DNA from: an uncultured Spirochaetaceae bacterium
Lineage (GTDB): Bacteria; Spirochaetota; Spirochaetia; Treponematales; Treponemataceae
Reading direction: 5' to 3'
DNA length: 36,279 nucleotides
Assembly: GCA_902766125.1 (NCBI GenBank)
Contig: CACXCG010000060.1
Location: forward strand, 1-36,279
Numbering within the stretch: position 1 is the first letter of the stretch; every line of letters begins with the position of its first letter. Under the pieces are notes generated by a model. The model searched no databases and was not told where the DNA came from. It was given only the letters and a program-made list of their open reading frames with translations. Position numbers and translations under genes: made by a program. Of the stretch, positions 16,359-24,581 are shown piece after piece.

Positions 16359-19169
16359 ATGGCATACGAAAAGCATACAGAAGACGACAGCGTTTACATT
16401 CTTGATTCATACGGACTTATCTACCGTGCATACTTTGCACTCATAAATCATCCGCTTACCAATAAAAACGGCCAGAACATTTCTGCTCTGGTCATTTTTT
16501 TCAGAAACTTACAGGCACTGCTTGCTCACTACAAACCAAAATATCTTGCGGCAGCCTTTGATTCCCGCACTCCCACTTTCAGACACCAGATGTACGCTGA
16601 ATACAAAGCGACACGACAGAAGACTCCCGAAGACCTGCTTGATCAGGTTCCGTGGATAGAAGAAACCCTGAATGCACTGGGAGTTCCGGTTCTTCGCGTT
16701 GACGGTTACGAAGCAGATGACATTATTGCAACGGTTGCAAAAGAGTGCAAAAAAACAGGGCGGCACCTGCGCATCTTAAGCGGCGACAAAGACTTACTGC
16801 AGCTGGTAGATGACACCTGTCTTCAGATGCAGCCCGACAAGGCAAACGGCGGCTGGGAAACAAACGGCAGGGATGAAGTTCTTTCCAAGTGGGGAATTGG
16901 TCCTGAAAAAATTCTTGACTATCTTTCTCTTGTTGGAGACAGCGCAGACAATGTTCCCGGAGTAAAAGGCGTTGGTGACAAAACGGCACTCAAACTGCTT
17001 TCTGAATACGGAACACTCGACGGCATTTACGAACACTCAGAAGAAATAAAAGGTGCCTTAGGAAACAAAATCCGTGACGACAAAGAAAATGCATATTTTT
17101 CAAAACAGCTGATTACCCTGTGCGACACTGTTCCCATTCAAATTGATTTTGAATCTTTCGGAACACAAAACCTGAACTATGCAGGAGCGGCAGACAAACT
17201 GGAAGCAAAAGGTGCAATGATGGCAGCAAAGTCCTTCCGCACAAGAGCACTCAATGCCCCGCAATCTGATGCACCGGACACAGACGCAAGCGATGACATA
17301 GAAACAAAACCGCTTTCGGTAACACAGAACAGCGGTGACTACACTGCATGCACAAATGCAAAAAACCTTACCAAAATAATTGATGACATACTTTCTTCAA
17401 AAGAAAAAAGCGTTGCCTTTGACACCGAAACTAACGGTCTTAACGCTCACGCAGCACAGCTTGTCGGATTCAGTCTGTGCAGTCAGAAAGGAAAAGCGGT
17501 ATATGTTCCCGTCATTCTTCCCGGCGGAATGTTTGCACCCGAGACCGTCAGTGCCGGTGATGCACTTACTCAGCTTGCACGATTATTTTCAAATGCTGAT
17601 GTTACGGTCATCATGCACAACGCAAAGTTTGACCTTGAAGTTTTATCTTCAAATGCAGGCCGAAACAGCATACCGTTTACCCTTAACTGTAAACTGCGCG
17701 ACACCATGCTTGCAGCGTGGCTGGTTGATTCTGACGCTCAGGGAAAGAGTCCCTACAGTCTTGAATATTTAGGTGAAACAAAACTGGGTCTTAAAGGAAT
17801 TGAGTTTAAGGATGTTGTTGAAAAAGGACAGACCTTTGCAGACGTTCCGCTTGAAAAAGCAGTTCCCTACGGAGCAGAGGATGCAGACTTTACCTGGCAG
17901 CTGTGGCAGTATTACGAACCGCTTCTTACAAAACGCAACCTGAATGAGCTGTACTACAACATGGAAATCAAAGTGCTTCCCATTCTGACAAACATGGAGA
18001 TTGCGGGAATCCACATAGACAAAAAAGTGCTTGCCGACTATTCTGTCGAACTTGCAAAAGAAATCAAAAGCATAGAGAAAAAAATTTATAAAACTGTCGG
18101 ACACGAGTTTAACATTGCATCAACAAAACAGCTGCAGACGGTTCTGTTTGAAGAGCGCGGACTTGCACCCGGAAAGAAAACAAAAACCGGCTACAGTACC
18201 GACACTGCTGTTCTTGAAGAACTTTCGGAACGCACCGACGATCCGCTTCCGCAGTTAATCCTGGATTACCGTTCGTACACAAAACTGCAGAGCACGTATG
18301 TCGAAACCTTACCGACACTTGCAGACAGTCACGACAGAATTCACACATCCTTTTTGCAGACAGGAACTGCAACAGGCCGGCTTTCTTCACGCGATCCTAA
18401 CCTGCAGAACATTCCTATCCGTGACGAAGCAGGACGACGCATCCGTTCAGCATTTACGGCAACCGAAGGAACAGAACTTATTTCCGCAGACTACGCACAG
18501 ATTGAACTGGTGGTACTGGCTCATCTTTCGGGAGACAAAAACTTACGCAAGGCTTTTATTGACGGCATTGACGTTCACCGTTCAACGGCTGCTCTTATTT
18601 ACGGCATTGCACCCGAAGACGTAAGCGCAGAACAGCGGCGGTTTGCAAAGACGGTAAACTTTGGCGTTATGTACGGCATGAGCGCATTCAGGCTTTCAAA
18701 CGAACTGGGCATTACCAGAACCCACGCAAAGGATTTTATTGATCAGTATTTTACTACTTACGCTGATGTGAAACGCTTTTTGAACGACACTATAGAAAAC
18801 GCAAAACACGACGGCTATGTGCAGACGCTGATGGGACGGCGCAGGGAAATTCCTGACATCAACAATGCAAACAAACTGATTCAGCAGGGAGCCCAGCGCA
18901 TTGCAATCAACACGCCCATTCAGGGAAGTGCCGCTGATATAGTAAAGACTGCAATGTGCAAAGTACAGGATGCACTTACCAAAAGCGGCAGCAAGGCACG
19001 CATGCTGTTACAGGTACACGATGAACTGATTTTTGAATGTCCGTCTGACAGTGAGACAGTCGAAAAAACAATCAGCCTTATCCGCGAAAACATGGAAAAC
19101 GCAGTACAGCTTTCTGTTCCGCTCAGAGTAAGCATAGAACACGGCGCAAACTGGGGAGAATTCCACTGA
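16359..19169 (+). CDS. polA: DNA polymerase I with 5'-3' and 3'-5' exonuclease domains
   Basis: PolA fills gaps and removes RNA primers during lagging-strand synthesis and repair. All three domains are present. The 5'-3' exonuclease (residues about 10-300) has YILDSYGLIYRAYF, GYEADDIIA, LSGDKDLLQLV and GDSADNVPGVKGVGDKTA. The proofreading exonuclease is intact: FDTETNGL (Exo I), HNAKFDLE (Exo II) and YGAEDADF (Exo III). The polymerase has TGRLSS..PNLQNIP, motif A DYAQIELVVLAHLSGD, motif B RRFAKTVNFGVMYG and motif C VHDE. In motif A the arginine normally found in DYSQIELR is valine. The length is 936 residues. It starts 6 bases after a -10 box with no Shine-Dalgarno. Its TGA overlaps the coaE ATG by one base, so the two are translationally coupled. 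Confidence 0.97.
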   Translation: MAYEKHTEDDSVYILDSYGLIYRAYFALINHPLTNKNGQNISALVIFFRNLQALLAHYKPKYLAAAFDSRTPTFRHQMYAEYKATRQKTPEDLLDQVPWIEETLNALGVPVLRVDGYEADDIIATVAKECKKTGRHLRILSGDKDLLQLVDDTCLQMQPDKANGGWETNGRDEVLSKWGIGPEKILDYLSLVGDSADNVPGVKGVGDKTALKLLSEYGTLDGIYEHSEEIKGALGNKIRDDKENAYFSKQLITLCDTVPIQIDFESFGTQNLNYAGAADKLEAKGAMMAAKSFRTRALNAPQSDAPDTDASDDIETKPLSVTQNSGDYTACTNAKNLTKIIDDILSSKEKSVAFDTETNGLNAHAAQLVGFSLCSQKGKAVYVPVILPGGMFAPETVSAGDALTQLARLFSNADVTVIMHNAKFDLEVLSSNAGRNSIPFTLNCKLRDTMLAAWLVDSDAQGKSPYSLEYLGETKLGLKGIEFKDVVEKGQTFADVPLEKAVPYGAEDADFTWQLWQYYEPLLTKRNLNELYYNMEIKVLPILTNMEIAGIHIDKKVLADYSVELAKEIKSIEKKIYKTVGHEFNIASTKQLQTVLFEERGLAPGKKTKTGYSTDTAVLEELSERTDDPLPQLILDYRSYTKLQSTYVETLPTLADSHDRIHTSFLQTGTATGRLSSRDPNLQNIPIRDEAGRRIRSAFTATEGTELISADYAQIELVVLAHLSGDKNLRKAFIDGIDVHRSTAALIYGIAPEDVSAEQRRFAKTVNFGVMYGMSAFRLSNELGITRTHAKDFIDQYFTTYADVKRFLNDTIENAKHDGYVQTLMGRRREIPDINNANKLIQQGAQRIAINTPIQGSAADIVKTAMCKVQDALTKSGSKARMLLQVHDELIFECPSDSETVEKTISLIRENMENAVQLSVPLRVSIEHGANWGEFH

Positions 19170-19768
19170 TGGTGTTATGCGTAACCGGCCCCATGGCAGC
19201 GGGAAAAAATGCAGCAGCAGACATTCTTGCAAAAAAGGGCTTTAAGACCATAGACGCAGATGTTATTGCCCACGAAGCAGTAGAAAGTCAGAAGCATGCA
19301 ATTCTTGCAGAATTTGAAAAAGAAGCACAGGCTCTGGGCATAACGCTTACAAACGCAGACGGAAGCATTAACCGCCGTGCACTGGGAACCGTCGTATTTC
19401 AGTCTGATCAAAACGTTGCCCGTCAGGAAGCACTGGTGTATCCCGAAATAAACCGCCGTTTTGAAGCATTTTTGCAGGAACACAAGGATGAAGACTGTGC
19501 CATAAATGCAACGGTTTTATTCAAAGTACCGGTAATGCAGAAAATGGATGCAGTCCTGTTTATTGACGCCCCCCGCATAATCCGCCTGTTCAGAATAAAA
19601 AAAAGAGATAATCTTCCCTTAAGCAACATACTCAAGCGCTTTCGTGCACAAAAGAATCTTTTTGCTAAATATCGTCTTTCAAATGCCGATACTAGAAGAG
19701 TATGGAATATAGGCACGAGGCAGCATCTGGAAACGGAGATTGAAAAATTCCTTGCCTCCCGCCGCTAG
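19169..19768 (+). CDS. coaE: Dephospho-CoA kinase
   Basis: CoaE phosphorylates the ribose 3'-hydroxyl of dephospho-CoA with ATP, the last step of coenzyme A synthesis. Evidence: the N-terminal P-loop CVTGPMAAGKN, FKTIDADVIAHE (the D-A-D substrate motif), YPEINRRFEAFL, and FIDAPRIIRLFRIKKRD where a lid arginine run is usual. The 199-residue length is normal. The P-loop ends GKN where most family members have GKS/GKT. The start is ATG 19169, sharing its A with the polA TGA, with no Shine-Dalgarno of its own needed. Pairing of polA with coaE is common in other bacteria, which supports the call. The SPOR-domain gene follows after 11 bases. Confidence 0.9.
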   Translation: MVLCVTGPMAAGKNAAADILAKKGFKTIDADVIAHEAVESQKHAILAEFEKEAQALGITLTNADGSINRRALGTVVFQSDQNVARQEALVYPEINRRFEAFLQEHKDEDCAINATVLFKVPVMQKMDAVLFIDAPRIIRLFRIKKRDNLPLSNILKRFRAQKNLFAKYRLSNADTRRVWNIGTRQHLETEIEKFLASRR

Positions 19769-19779
19769 GGGATAGACTT

Positions 19780-20706
19780 ATGGAACAAAAAAGAATTCTT
19801 TGGATTGTACTGGCATCCGGCATTTTCCTGCTGGTTGTTACCGGAGCTGCACTTTTATATGTGCTTACATCACGCAGCGCTGCTCCTTCTGGAGTAAATT
19901 CAAGCACCGTCTGGACAGCAACTCCTACCCTTTCATCTAACGCAAACCAGCAGTCTTCTGAGCCATACGCACAGGGTATTGCATCGGTTACCACAACATC
20001 AACAGACACAGGAAGAAATGATTCCTGGGAAAAAGTACAGGGCGAACCGACTGACTCACAGGCAGCTGAAGGCGATGCAGCGGTAACTCAGACCGAAAAC
20101 CTTACCGTTATTGCAAACGGAACCACTAATGTCTACAGCACCGGAACTACCACCATAGATCTGAACGCTCTCAAGTCAGGAACAACTTCGTCTGTTACTG
20201 CACAGAATGCAGCGGCACAGGAAGCAATTGCACGCACCGAACAGAACGCTCCTGCAGCAAGCACTCCTGCAGCAAGCACTCCTGCAGCAAGCACTCCTGC
20301 CGCAACTACAACGTCTGCAAAGACAACTACTACAACCACAAGCACAAAGACTGCAAGCACGACAAGCACAGGTTCAGCTTCATCAAAAAAGACAAGTTCT
20401 GCAAGTTCTTCTTCAAAGACAACCAGCACTGCTGCAGCAGACCGCTTCTGGGTACAGGCAGCTTCTTATTCAAGCAAAAAGAATGCTGACGAAGCACGCG
20501 AACTGTTAGACAAAAACGGAATCCAGTGCGAAGTATTTACCTTTACTGATTCAAAGGGAACACTGTTCTATCGTGTACGCGTTGGTCCGTATACAACAAA
20601 GAGTGAAGCAGAATACTGGAAGCAGCAGATTGATGCAATTGAACTGTTTGCAAAGGCAGGCACATACATCACCAACTCAAGCGCTCCTGCAGTGGCAAAG
20701 AAATAA
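19780..20706 (+). CDS. SPOR-domain cell-envelope protein
   Basis: The protein has 308 residues: a short basic cytoplasmic N-terminus, one membrane segment (about residues 6-29, ILWIVLASGIFLLVVTGAALLYVL), a long low-complexity Ser/Thr/Ala/Pro linker (about 35-215), and a C-terminal SPOR domain (about 220-298) with FWVQAASYSSKKNADEAREL, YRVRVGPYTTKSEAEYWK and a final strand. SPOR domains bind glycan strands stripped of stem peptides, mainly at division septa, so this is probably a septal wall protein. The linker holds a 15-base tandem repeat (20251-20295). AGGGGA about 7 bases before the ATG overlaps the coaE stop. ybaK follows directly, GTG after TAA with no gap. Confidence 0.88.
   Translation: MEQKRILWIVLASGIFLLVVTGAALLYVLTSRSAAPSGVNSSTVWTATPTLSSNANQQSSEPYAQGIASVTTTSTDTGRNDSWEKVQGEPTDSQAAEGDAAVTQTENLTVIANGTTNVYSTGTTTIDLNALKSGTTSSVTAQNAAAQEAIARTEQNAPAASTPAASTPAASTPAATTTSAKTTTTTTSTKTASTTSTGSASSKKTSSASSSSKTTSTAAADRFWVQAASYSSKKNADEARELLDKNGIQCEVFTFTDSKGTLFYRVRVGPYTTKSEAEYWKQQIDAIELFAKAGTYITNSSAPAVAKK
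20251..20295 (+). repeat. 15-bp tandem repeat x3 in the SPOR-protein linker
   Basis: Three identical copies of CCTGCAGCAAGCACT, each coding Pro-Ala-Ala-Ser-Thr, followed by a degenerate fourth copy. It is in frame, so copy changes would alter linker length without a frameshift. Confidence 0.95.
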
Positions 20707-21189
20707 GTGAAAAAGACAAATGCAATGCGCATCTTAGACGGTGCGCATATTTCATACGAAGCACTTTCTTACGAAGACGACGGGGAACATGCACTTGCAA
20801 AAGGAGCTGCAGAACTTACGGCTCAAAAGCTTGGCATAGACCCGTCTTGTGTTTTTAAAACAATTGTCATGCGCACTGACTCAAAAGAAGTAGTCGTCTT
20901 CTGTCAGAGTGCACTTCACGAAATAAACTTAAAGAAAGCACGAAACGCCTGCGGTGCAAAAGAAGTTACCCCCGTAAAACAGGAAGAACTGCTTGCCTTA
21001 ACCGGTTACGTTCGCGGCGGCTGTTCTCCGCTGGGAATGAAACGCACCTACCGCACGTTTATAGACCAGAGTGCAACAAGTCACGAAAAAATCTACATAA
21101 GCGCAGGTGTCCGCGGTCAGCAGCTTGCACTGAATCCCGCAGACTTAGTGCGCATTACAAACGCAACCGTCACCGATTTAGTTCTGTAA
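20707..21189 (+). CDS. ybaK: YbaK/EbsC-family aminoacyl-tRNA deacylase (Cys-tRNA(Pro) deacylase)
   Basis: YbaK hydrolyses cysteine wrongly attached to tRNA(Pro) by prolyl-tRNA synthetase. The family markers are present: N-terminal KKTNAMRILDGAHISYE, VFKTIVMR, the conserved lysine and KEVTPVKQEELLALTGYVRGGCSPLGMKR, and the closing ISAGVRGQQLALNPADLVR. The 160-residue length is normal. I use the GTG at 20707, directly after the previous stop codon, because the KKTNAMRxLD start is typical of the family; ATG 20722 would remove it. It is last in the plus-strand run from fliS/polA. It converges on the adenylate cyclase gene with 16 bases between stop codons and no hairpin. Confidence 0.92.
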   Translation: MKKTNAMRILDGAHISYEALSYEDDGEHALAKGAAELTAQKLGIDPSCVFKTIVMRTDSKEVVVFCQSALHEINLKKARNACGAKEVTPVKQEELLALTGYVRGGCSPLGMKRTYRTFIDQSATSHEKIYISAGVRGQQLALNPADLVRITNATVTDLVL

Positions 21190-21205
21190 GCACACCGAAG
21201 CCTGT

Positions 21206-24046
21206 TTATTTTGAAGTCATGGTATACACACCGTCCCAGTTGTCCGGCTTACCCGACTGTATAAATTGCTGGCAGCGTTCTGCAAACACTTTTGAAGAAG
21301 GATCTGCAGCATAACAGCGTTCTGCATCTCTAAACAGTTTTAATGCCTGTTCAAAATCTCCCTGCAGGTATAAGTCAGAACCTTTGTTAAAGATTTCTGC
21401 GGCTTCAATTACTTCAGGACTCAAATCTGACTTTTTACCCAGAATGCTGTAGATCTGTACCGGCGTGTTGATGTTGATAACGCGGACTTTATCAAGACGG
21501 CGGGAAAGAAGTATGCCTTCATTTTTTCCAGTGTCAGCCTGTTTCCATGTATTTTCAGAACACATGATCCAGGTTCCGTATACTTTATTAACACCTTCAA
21601 GACGCGATGCAAGGTTTACATTGTTTCCCATGATGGTGTAGTTAAGTTTCTTTTCGGTACCCATGTTTCCTACAACCATAAGACCGCTGTTAACGCCGAC
21701 ACGCGATTCCAGTGCAAAAGGAATATCATGATCGGTTTCAAAATGCTTTTTGTTGTATTCTGCTTCTGCCTGCTTCATTCTGATTCCTGCACACAGGGCA
21801 TCAAAGGCATGGCTGGGATTTTCAAGCGGTGCTCCAAAGAACGAAACAATTTCATCACCAACATATTTATCAATTGTTCCGCGGTTATCCATAATGGCAT
21901 CGCTTAACGCACCGAGGTATTCATTCAGAATCTGAACCAGACGAACCGGGTCATTAACCGTCTCACTAAACTTAGAGAATGACTTAACGTCAGAGAACAG
22001 TGCCGTTATGTTTTTATCTGAACCACCCAGCTGTGCAACTTCGGGATTCTTAATAATCTGACTAACAACTTCGGGAGCAACATAAGCACCGAATGTATTT
22101 TTCAGGAAAGCACTCTGATTGATTACATCGACAAAGCGAAGGGCCATCAGAACCAGATACGTTACAGCACCAATCAAAACCGCAGTAAGGAACGGCATTG
22201 AAACCTTAAAGCACACCATAAGCAGCATGGGAACAACAAGCGGAATTACCACATACACAAGCGACAGTATGTTTTTCTTACCTGCACTTCTGATGCGGCG
22301 GCAGACAATAATCGTTGCAAGGCACAGGATAATGGTCAGGGCAATCAGCCACCACTGCGAAACGGGAGTAATAAAATCCTGCTGCATGATGGTATTGAAA
22401 ACGTTGGCGTGTGTTCCCAAGTTAGCGTAAGAACGGGAGAACGGCGTTACACCAAAGTCTGTACTGGCAGCGGCAGTAAAACCGATAAAACATACAGAAC
22501 CGTCATACACAGATTTCATATCGTCAAGATATTCACGGAACACAGTCCAGTTTGAAAGCAGCGCATCCCGTGCTTCTGTGTAATAGTCACCATAAATCTC
22601 TGACTCTTCTTCGGTAAACACTGACGGTAAGGAATTAACACCGGCTGCAAACGTATCCATTGCTTCATAGAATGAAGTTCTGAGTGCAAAGTACTGATCG
22701 TAGTCGCTTTGGGTTATGCCTGTACCGTTACGCACCGTTCCGTCTGCATCAAAACCGTAGCAGGAAGAAAGCAGGAACGAAAGATAGTCTTCTACATCAG
22801 CATATTTTGCAAGCAGGGAATCTGCTTCAGAAAGCAAAGTGGCGGCTTCATCGGAAGCAGAAAGCGGAAGGAAATCAGTAAGGTAAGAAACACAGGACAC
22901 CGAATCAGCTTCCAGTACATCCAGCAGATACAGGAACATAACTGACTCGTGACGGAAACTGTCTGCATATTCTCCGTGCTGCCAGTTGATAAGCATGCGT
23001 CCCTGTTCATCAAGCGGAATGGTTATAGTCTTTGTTTTATCAGAACCGGGAAAGTGAACGCCCGAAAGCACCAGTGAATGTTTTTTGCGTTCTATATGTT
23101 CAACCGACAGATAGTTCAGTAACGGAGAGAACGAAAGCTGACCTGCATATTTTCCGTCATACTGATTCAAAAGTTCAATACGGCGGCGGGTACCGTCTGG
23201 ATCAACATAAACGTTTGTAAAACCTGCTCCCGCAGCATGATCGATGATGGTAGACAATGCCGGAATGAGTGAGCGCTGAGAAGAAACGGTTTCTTCCTTA
23301 AGGTTTTCAATTTCAGAACGGAAGGTTGCTTCGTTACCCTGCTCTATCAGATTGTCAGGATCCGAAACAATGTCCCACAAAAAACGCTCTGTCGTATATT
23401 CAACGCCCGTAGGATTTGCATGTACGTTGCGAAGGTTCATGGTAAGCCAGGCATTGCCAAAGAACTGAACGTCAGAAGCAAAAATCTGGTCATTGTTGCG
23501 GGAAAGCGTATCCAGCACTTCACGGCTCAGGGAATAAAACACCGGGTCAATCTGCTGGCGCAACACAGAATCCATCAAAAACTGATGAATCTGACTTTGC
23601 GGAACAGAACGTTTTCCGGAACTGATTTCAGTTCCCATCTGGTCCAGTGCCTGAGAAATCTGCGCTTCTCCGTAAGAGATTGCATTTAAGACGCGTTCTT
23701 CGGCATCGGCAGCGGTTGCTTTTGCACTCGGCTCCAGATATTCAATATCGAATACGGCGGTATCTGCACCCAGTTCCTTCATACGGAGCAGTGCATTTCC
23801 CAGAATATCGCGGGTCCACGGCCAGGTACCGATTTCTTCAATAGAATCATCATCAACCTCAACCAGAAGAATCTGCTCTGTTTCCTCAGGTTCTTTTGTC
23901 ATGCCCAAAAGCATGTCATACAGACGCTGTTCATAGCGCTGAAAGGCACCCAGAACCGTCAAAATACAGAAAAGAACGCTTACGAATGCAAGCACCAGAA
24001 AATCAGCATTTTTCTTGAAGAACGAATTTTTTTGTGTTTTACCCAT
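21206..24046 (-). CDS. CHASE2-domain class III adenylate cyclase
   Basis: The protein has 946 residues. An N-terminal membrane segment (about 15-33) precedes a large extracytoplasmic CHASE2 sensor (about 35-560; motifs EQRLYDMLLG, LLVEVDDDSIEEIGTWPWTRD, and SVCFIGFTAAASTDFGVTPF at its end). Three membrane helices follow (about 570-660), then a class III cyclase domain (about 690-860). The metal-binding aspartates are in FSDVKSFS and DKYVGDEIVSFFG, and YTIMGNNVNLASRLE carries the transition-state Asn/Arg. The purine-selecting pair reads Lys (DKYVGD) and Thr (YTIMG), the class IIIb adenylate cyclase pattern. A TPR-like helical tail ends the protein. It makes cAMP in response to an unknown envelope signal. 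The ATG at 24046 has no Shine-Dalgarno and follows a -10 box by 7 bases. It diverges from the FecR/barrel operon. Confidence 0.93.
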   Translation of the reverse strand: MGKTQKNSFFKKNADFLVLAFVSVLFCILTVLGAFQRYEQRLYDMLLGMTKEPEETEQILLVEVDDDSIEEIGTWPWTRDILGNALLRMKELGADTAVFDIEYLEPSAKATAADAEERVLNAISYGEAQISQALDQMGTEISSGKRSVPQSQIHQFLMDSVLRQQIDPVFYSLSREVLDTLSRNNDQIFASDVQFFGNAWLTMNLRNVHANPTGVEYTTERFLWDIVSDPDNLIEQGNEATFRSEIENLKEETVSSQRSLIPALSTIIDHAAGAGFTNVYVDPDGTRRRIELLNQYDGKYAGQLSFSPLLNYLSVEHIERKKHSLVLSGVHFPGSDKTKTITIPLDEQGRMLINWQHGEYADSFRHESVMFLYLLDVLEADSVSCVSYLTDFLPLSASDEAATLLSEADSLLAKYADVEDYLSFLLSSCYGFDADGTVRNGTGITQSDYDQYFALRTSFYEAMDTFAAGVNSLPSVFTEEESEIYGDYYTEARDALLSNWTVFREYLDDMKSVYDGSVCFIGFTAAASTDFGVTPFSRSYANLGTHANVFNTIMQQDFITPVSQWWLIALTIILCLATIIVCRRIRSAGKKNILSLVYVVIPLVVPMLLMVCFKVSMPFLTAVLIGAVTYLVLMALRFVDVINQSAFLKNTFGAYVAPEVVSQIIKNPEVAQLGGSDKNITALFSDVKSFSKFSETVNDPVRLVQILNEYLGALSDAIMDNRGTIDKYVGDEIVSFFGAPLENPSHAFDALCAGIRMKQAEAEYNKKHFETDHDIPFALESRVGVNSGLMVVGNMGTEKKLNYTIMGNNVNLASRLEGVNKVYGTWIMCSENTWKQADTGKNEGILLSRRLDKVRVININTPVQIYSILGKKSDLSPEVIEAAEIFNKGSDLYLQGDFEQALKLFRDAERCYAADPSSKVFAERCQQFIQSGKPDNWDGVYTMTSK

Positions 24047-24073
24047 GACAAACAGTATACACTATGTTATACT
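24045..24073 (+). promoter_or_regulatory. Promoter of the exported-protein/barrel/FecR operon
   Basis: ATGACA (24045-24050), a 17-base spacer, TATACT (24068-24073). The leader is about 22 bases with AGAGG before the ATG at 24102. The -35 overlaps the cyclase start codon, and its +1 (about 24080) falls in the cyclase -35 box. Confidence 0.68.
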
Positions 24074-24082
24074 AGTTTTCAA
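24054..24082 (-). promoter_or_regulatory. Adenylate cyclase promoter, predicted leaderless
   Basis: On the minus strand: TTGAAA (24082-24077), a 17-base spacer, TATACT (24059-24054), then 7 bases to the ATG at 24046. It interlocks with the divergent promoter at 24045-24073. Confidence 0.72.
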
Positions 24083-24101
24083 ACGATTTAGAGAGGTATA
24101 T

Positions 24102-24581
24102 ATGAAAAAACTTTCACTCAGTATACTGATTCTCCTGCTTGGCCTGGTGGCAGTCAACGCACAGTCAGCAGACTCAGTAACGGAAATTCTTGCAACAGAA
24201 TCCGTCACCTGGGGACAGGCAGCATATTTTACGGTAACCGCACGCCCCGGAACCGACAGCAGCATTTCTCAGGATCAGGCACTTCTGATTCTTAAGGCTG
24301 AAGGCTGGGCACCAAAGAATGCAGAAGTTTCAAAGACCGTCAATCTTGAGCAGGTTTCGTTCCTTCTTGCAGCAACCTGGAACATCAGAGGCAGTCTGTG
24401 GCTTGCGCTGGAACCGGCACCTCGTTTTACGTTCAGGCAGTTAAAGGCAGACGGCATCATAGCATCATCGCTTGACCCGCACCGCACCTGCTCAGGACAT
24501 GAATTTCTGGGACTAGTCTCACGATGCATAGATACATACGGCATTCGCAAAAGCCTGCAGCAGACAGAGGGAGAGTTCTAA
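24102..24581 (+). CDS. Small exported protein of the FecR/barrel operon, unknown function
   Basis: The protein has 159 residues. A typical signal peptide (KKLSLSILILLLGLVAVNAQS, cleavage probably after NAQ or NA) is followed by a soluble domain with ILATESVTWGQAAYFTVTARPG, an AEGWAPKNA segment and a helix-rich remainder ending DTYGIRKSL. The middle (QALLILKAEGWAP...VNLEQVSFLLAATWNIRGSLWL) looks like a repeated SLH-like or helical module, but I cannot name the family. It is periplasmic, or lipidation-free in the outer envelope. AGAGG precedes the ATG by about 5 bases. The next gene starts at its stop codon (TAA then ATG, no gap), so the products are probably made together with the barrel and FecR proteins. 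Confidence 0.8.
   Translation: MKKLSLSILILLLGLVAVNAQSADSVTEILATESVTWGQAAYFTVTARPGTDSSISQDQALLILKAEGWAPKNAEVSKTVNLEQVSFLLAATWNIRGSLWLALEPAPRFTFRQLKADGIIASSLDPHRTCSGHEFLGLVSRCIDTYGIRKSLQQTEGEF

Noticed and set aside
20251..20295. Short direct repeats as a possible CRISPR array
   Set aside because: Units are 15 bases, directly abutting without spacers, and code Pro-Ala-Ala-Ser-Thr in frame.
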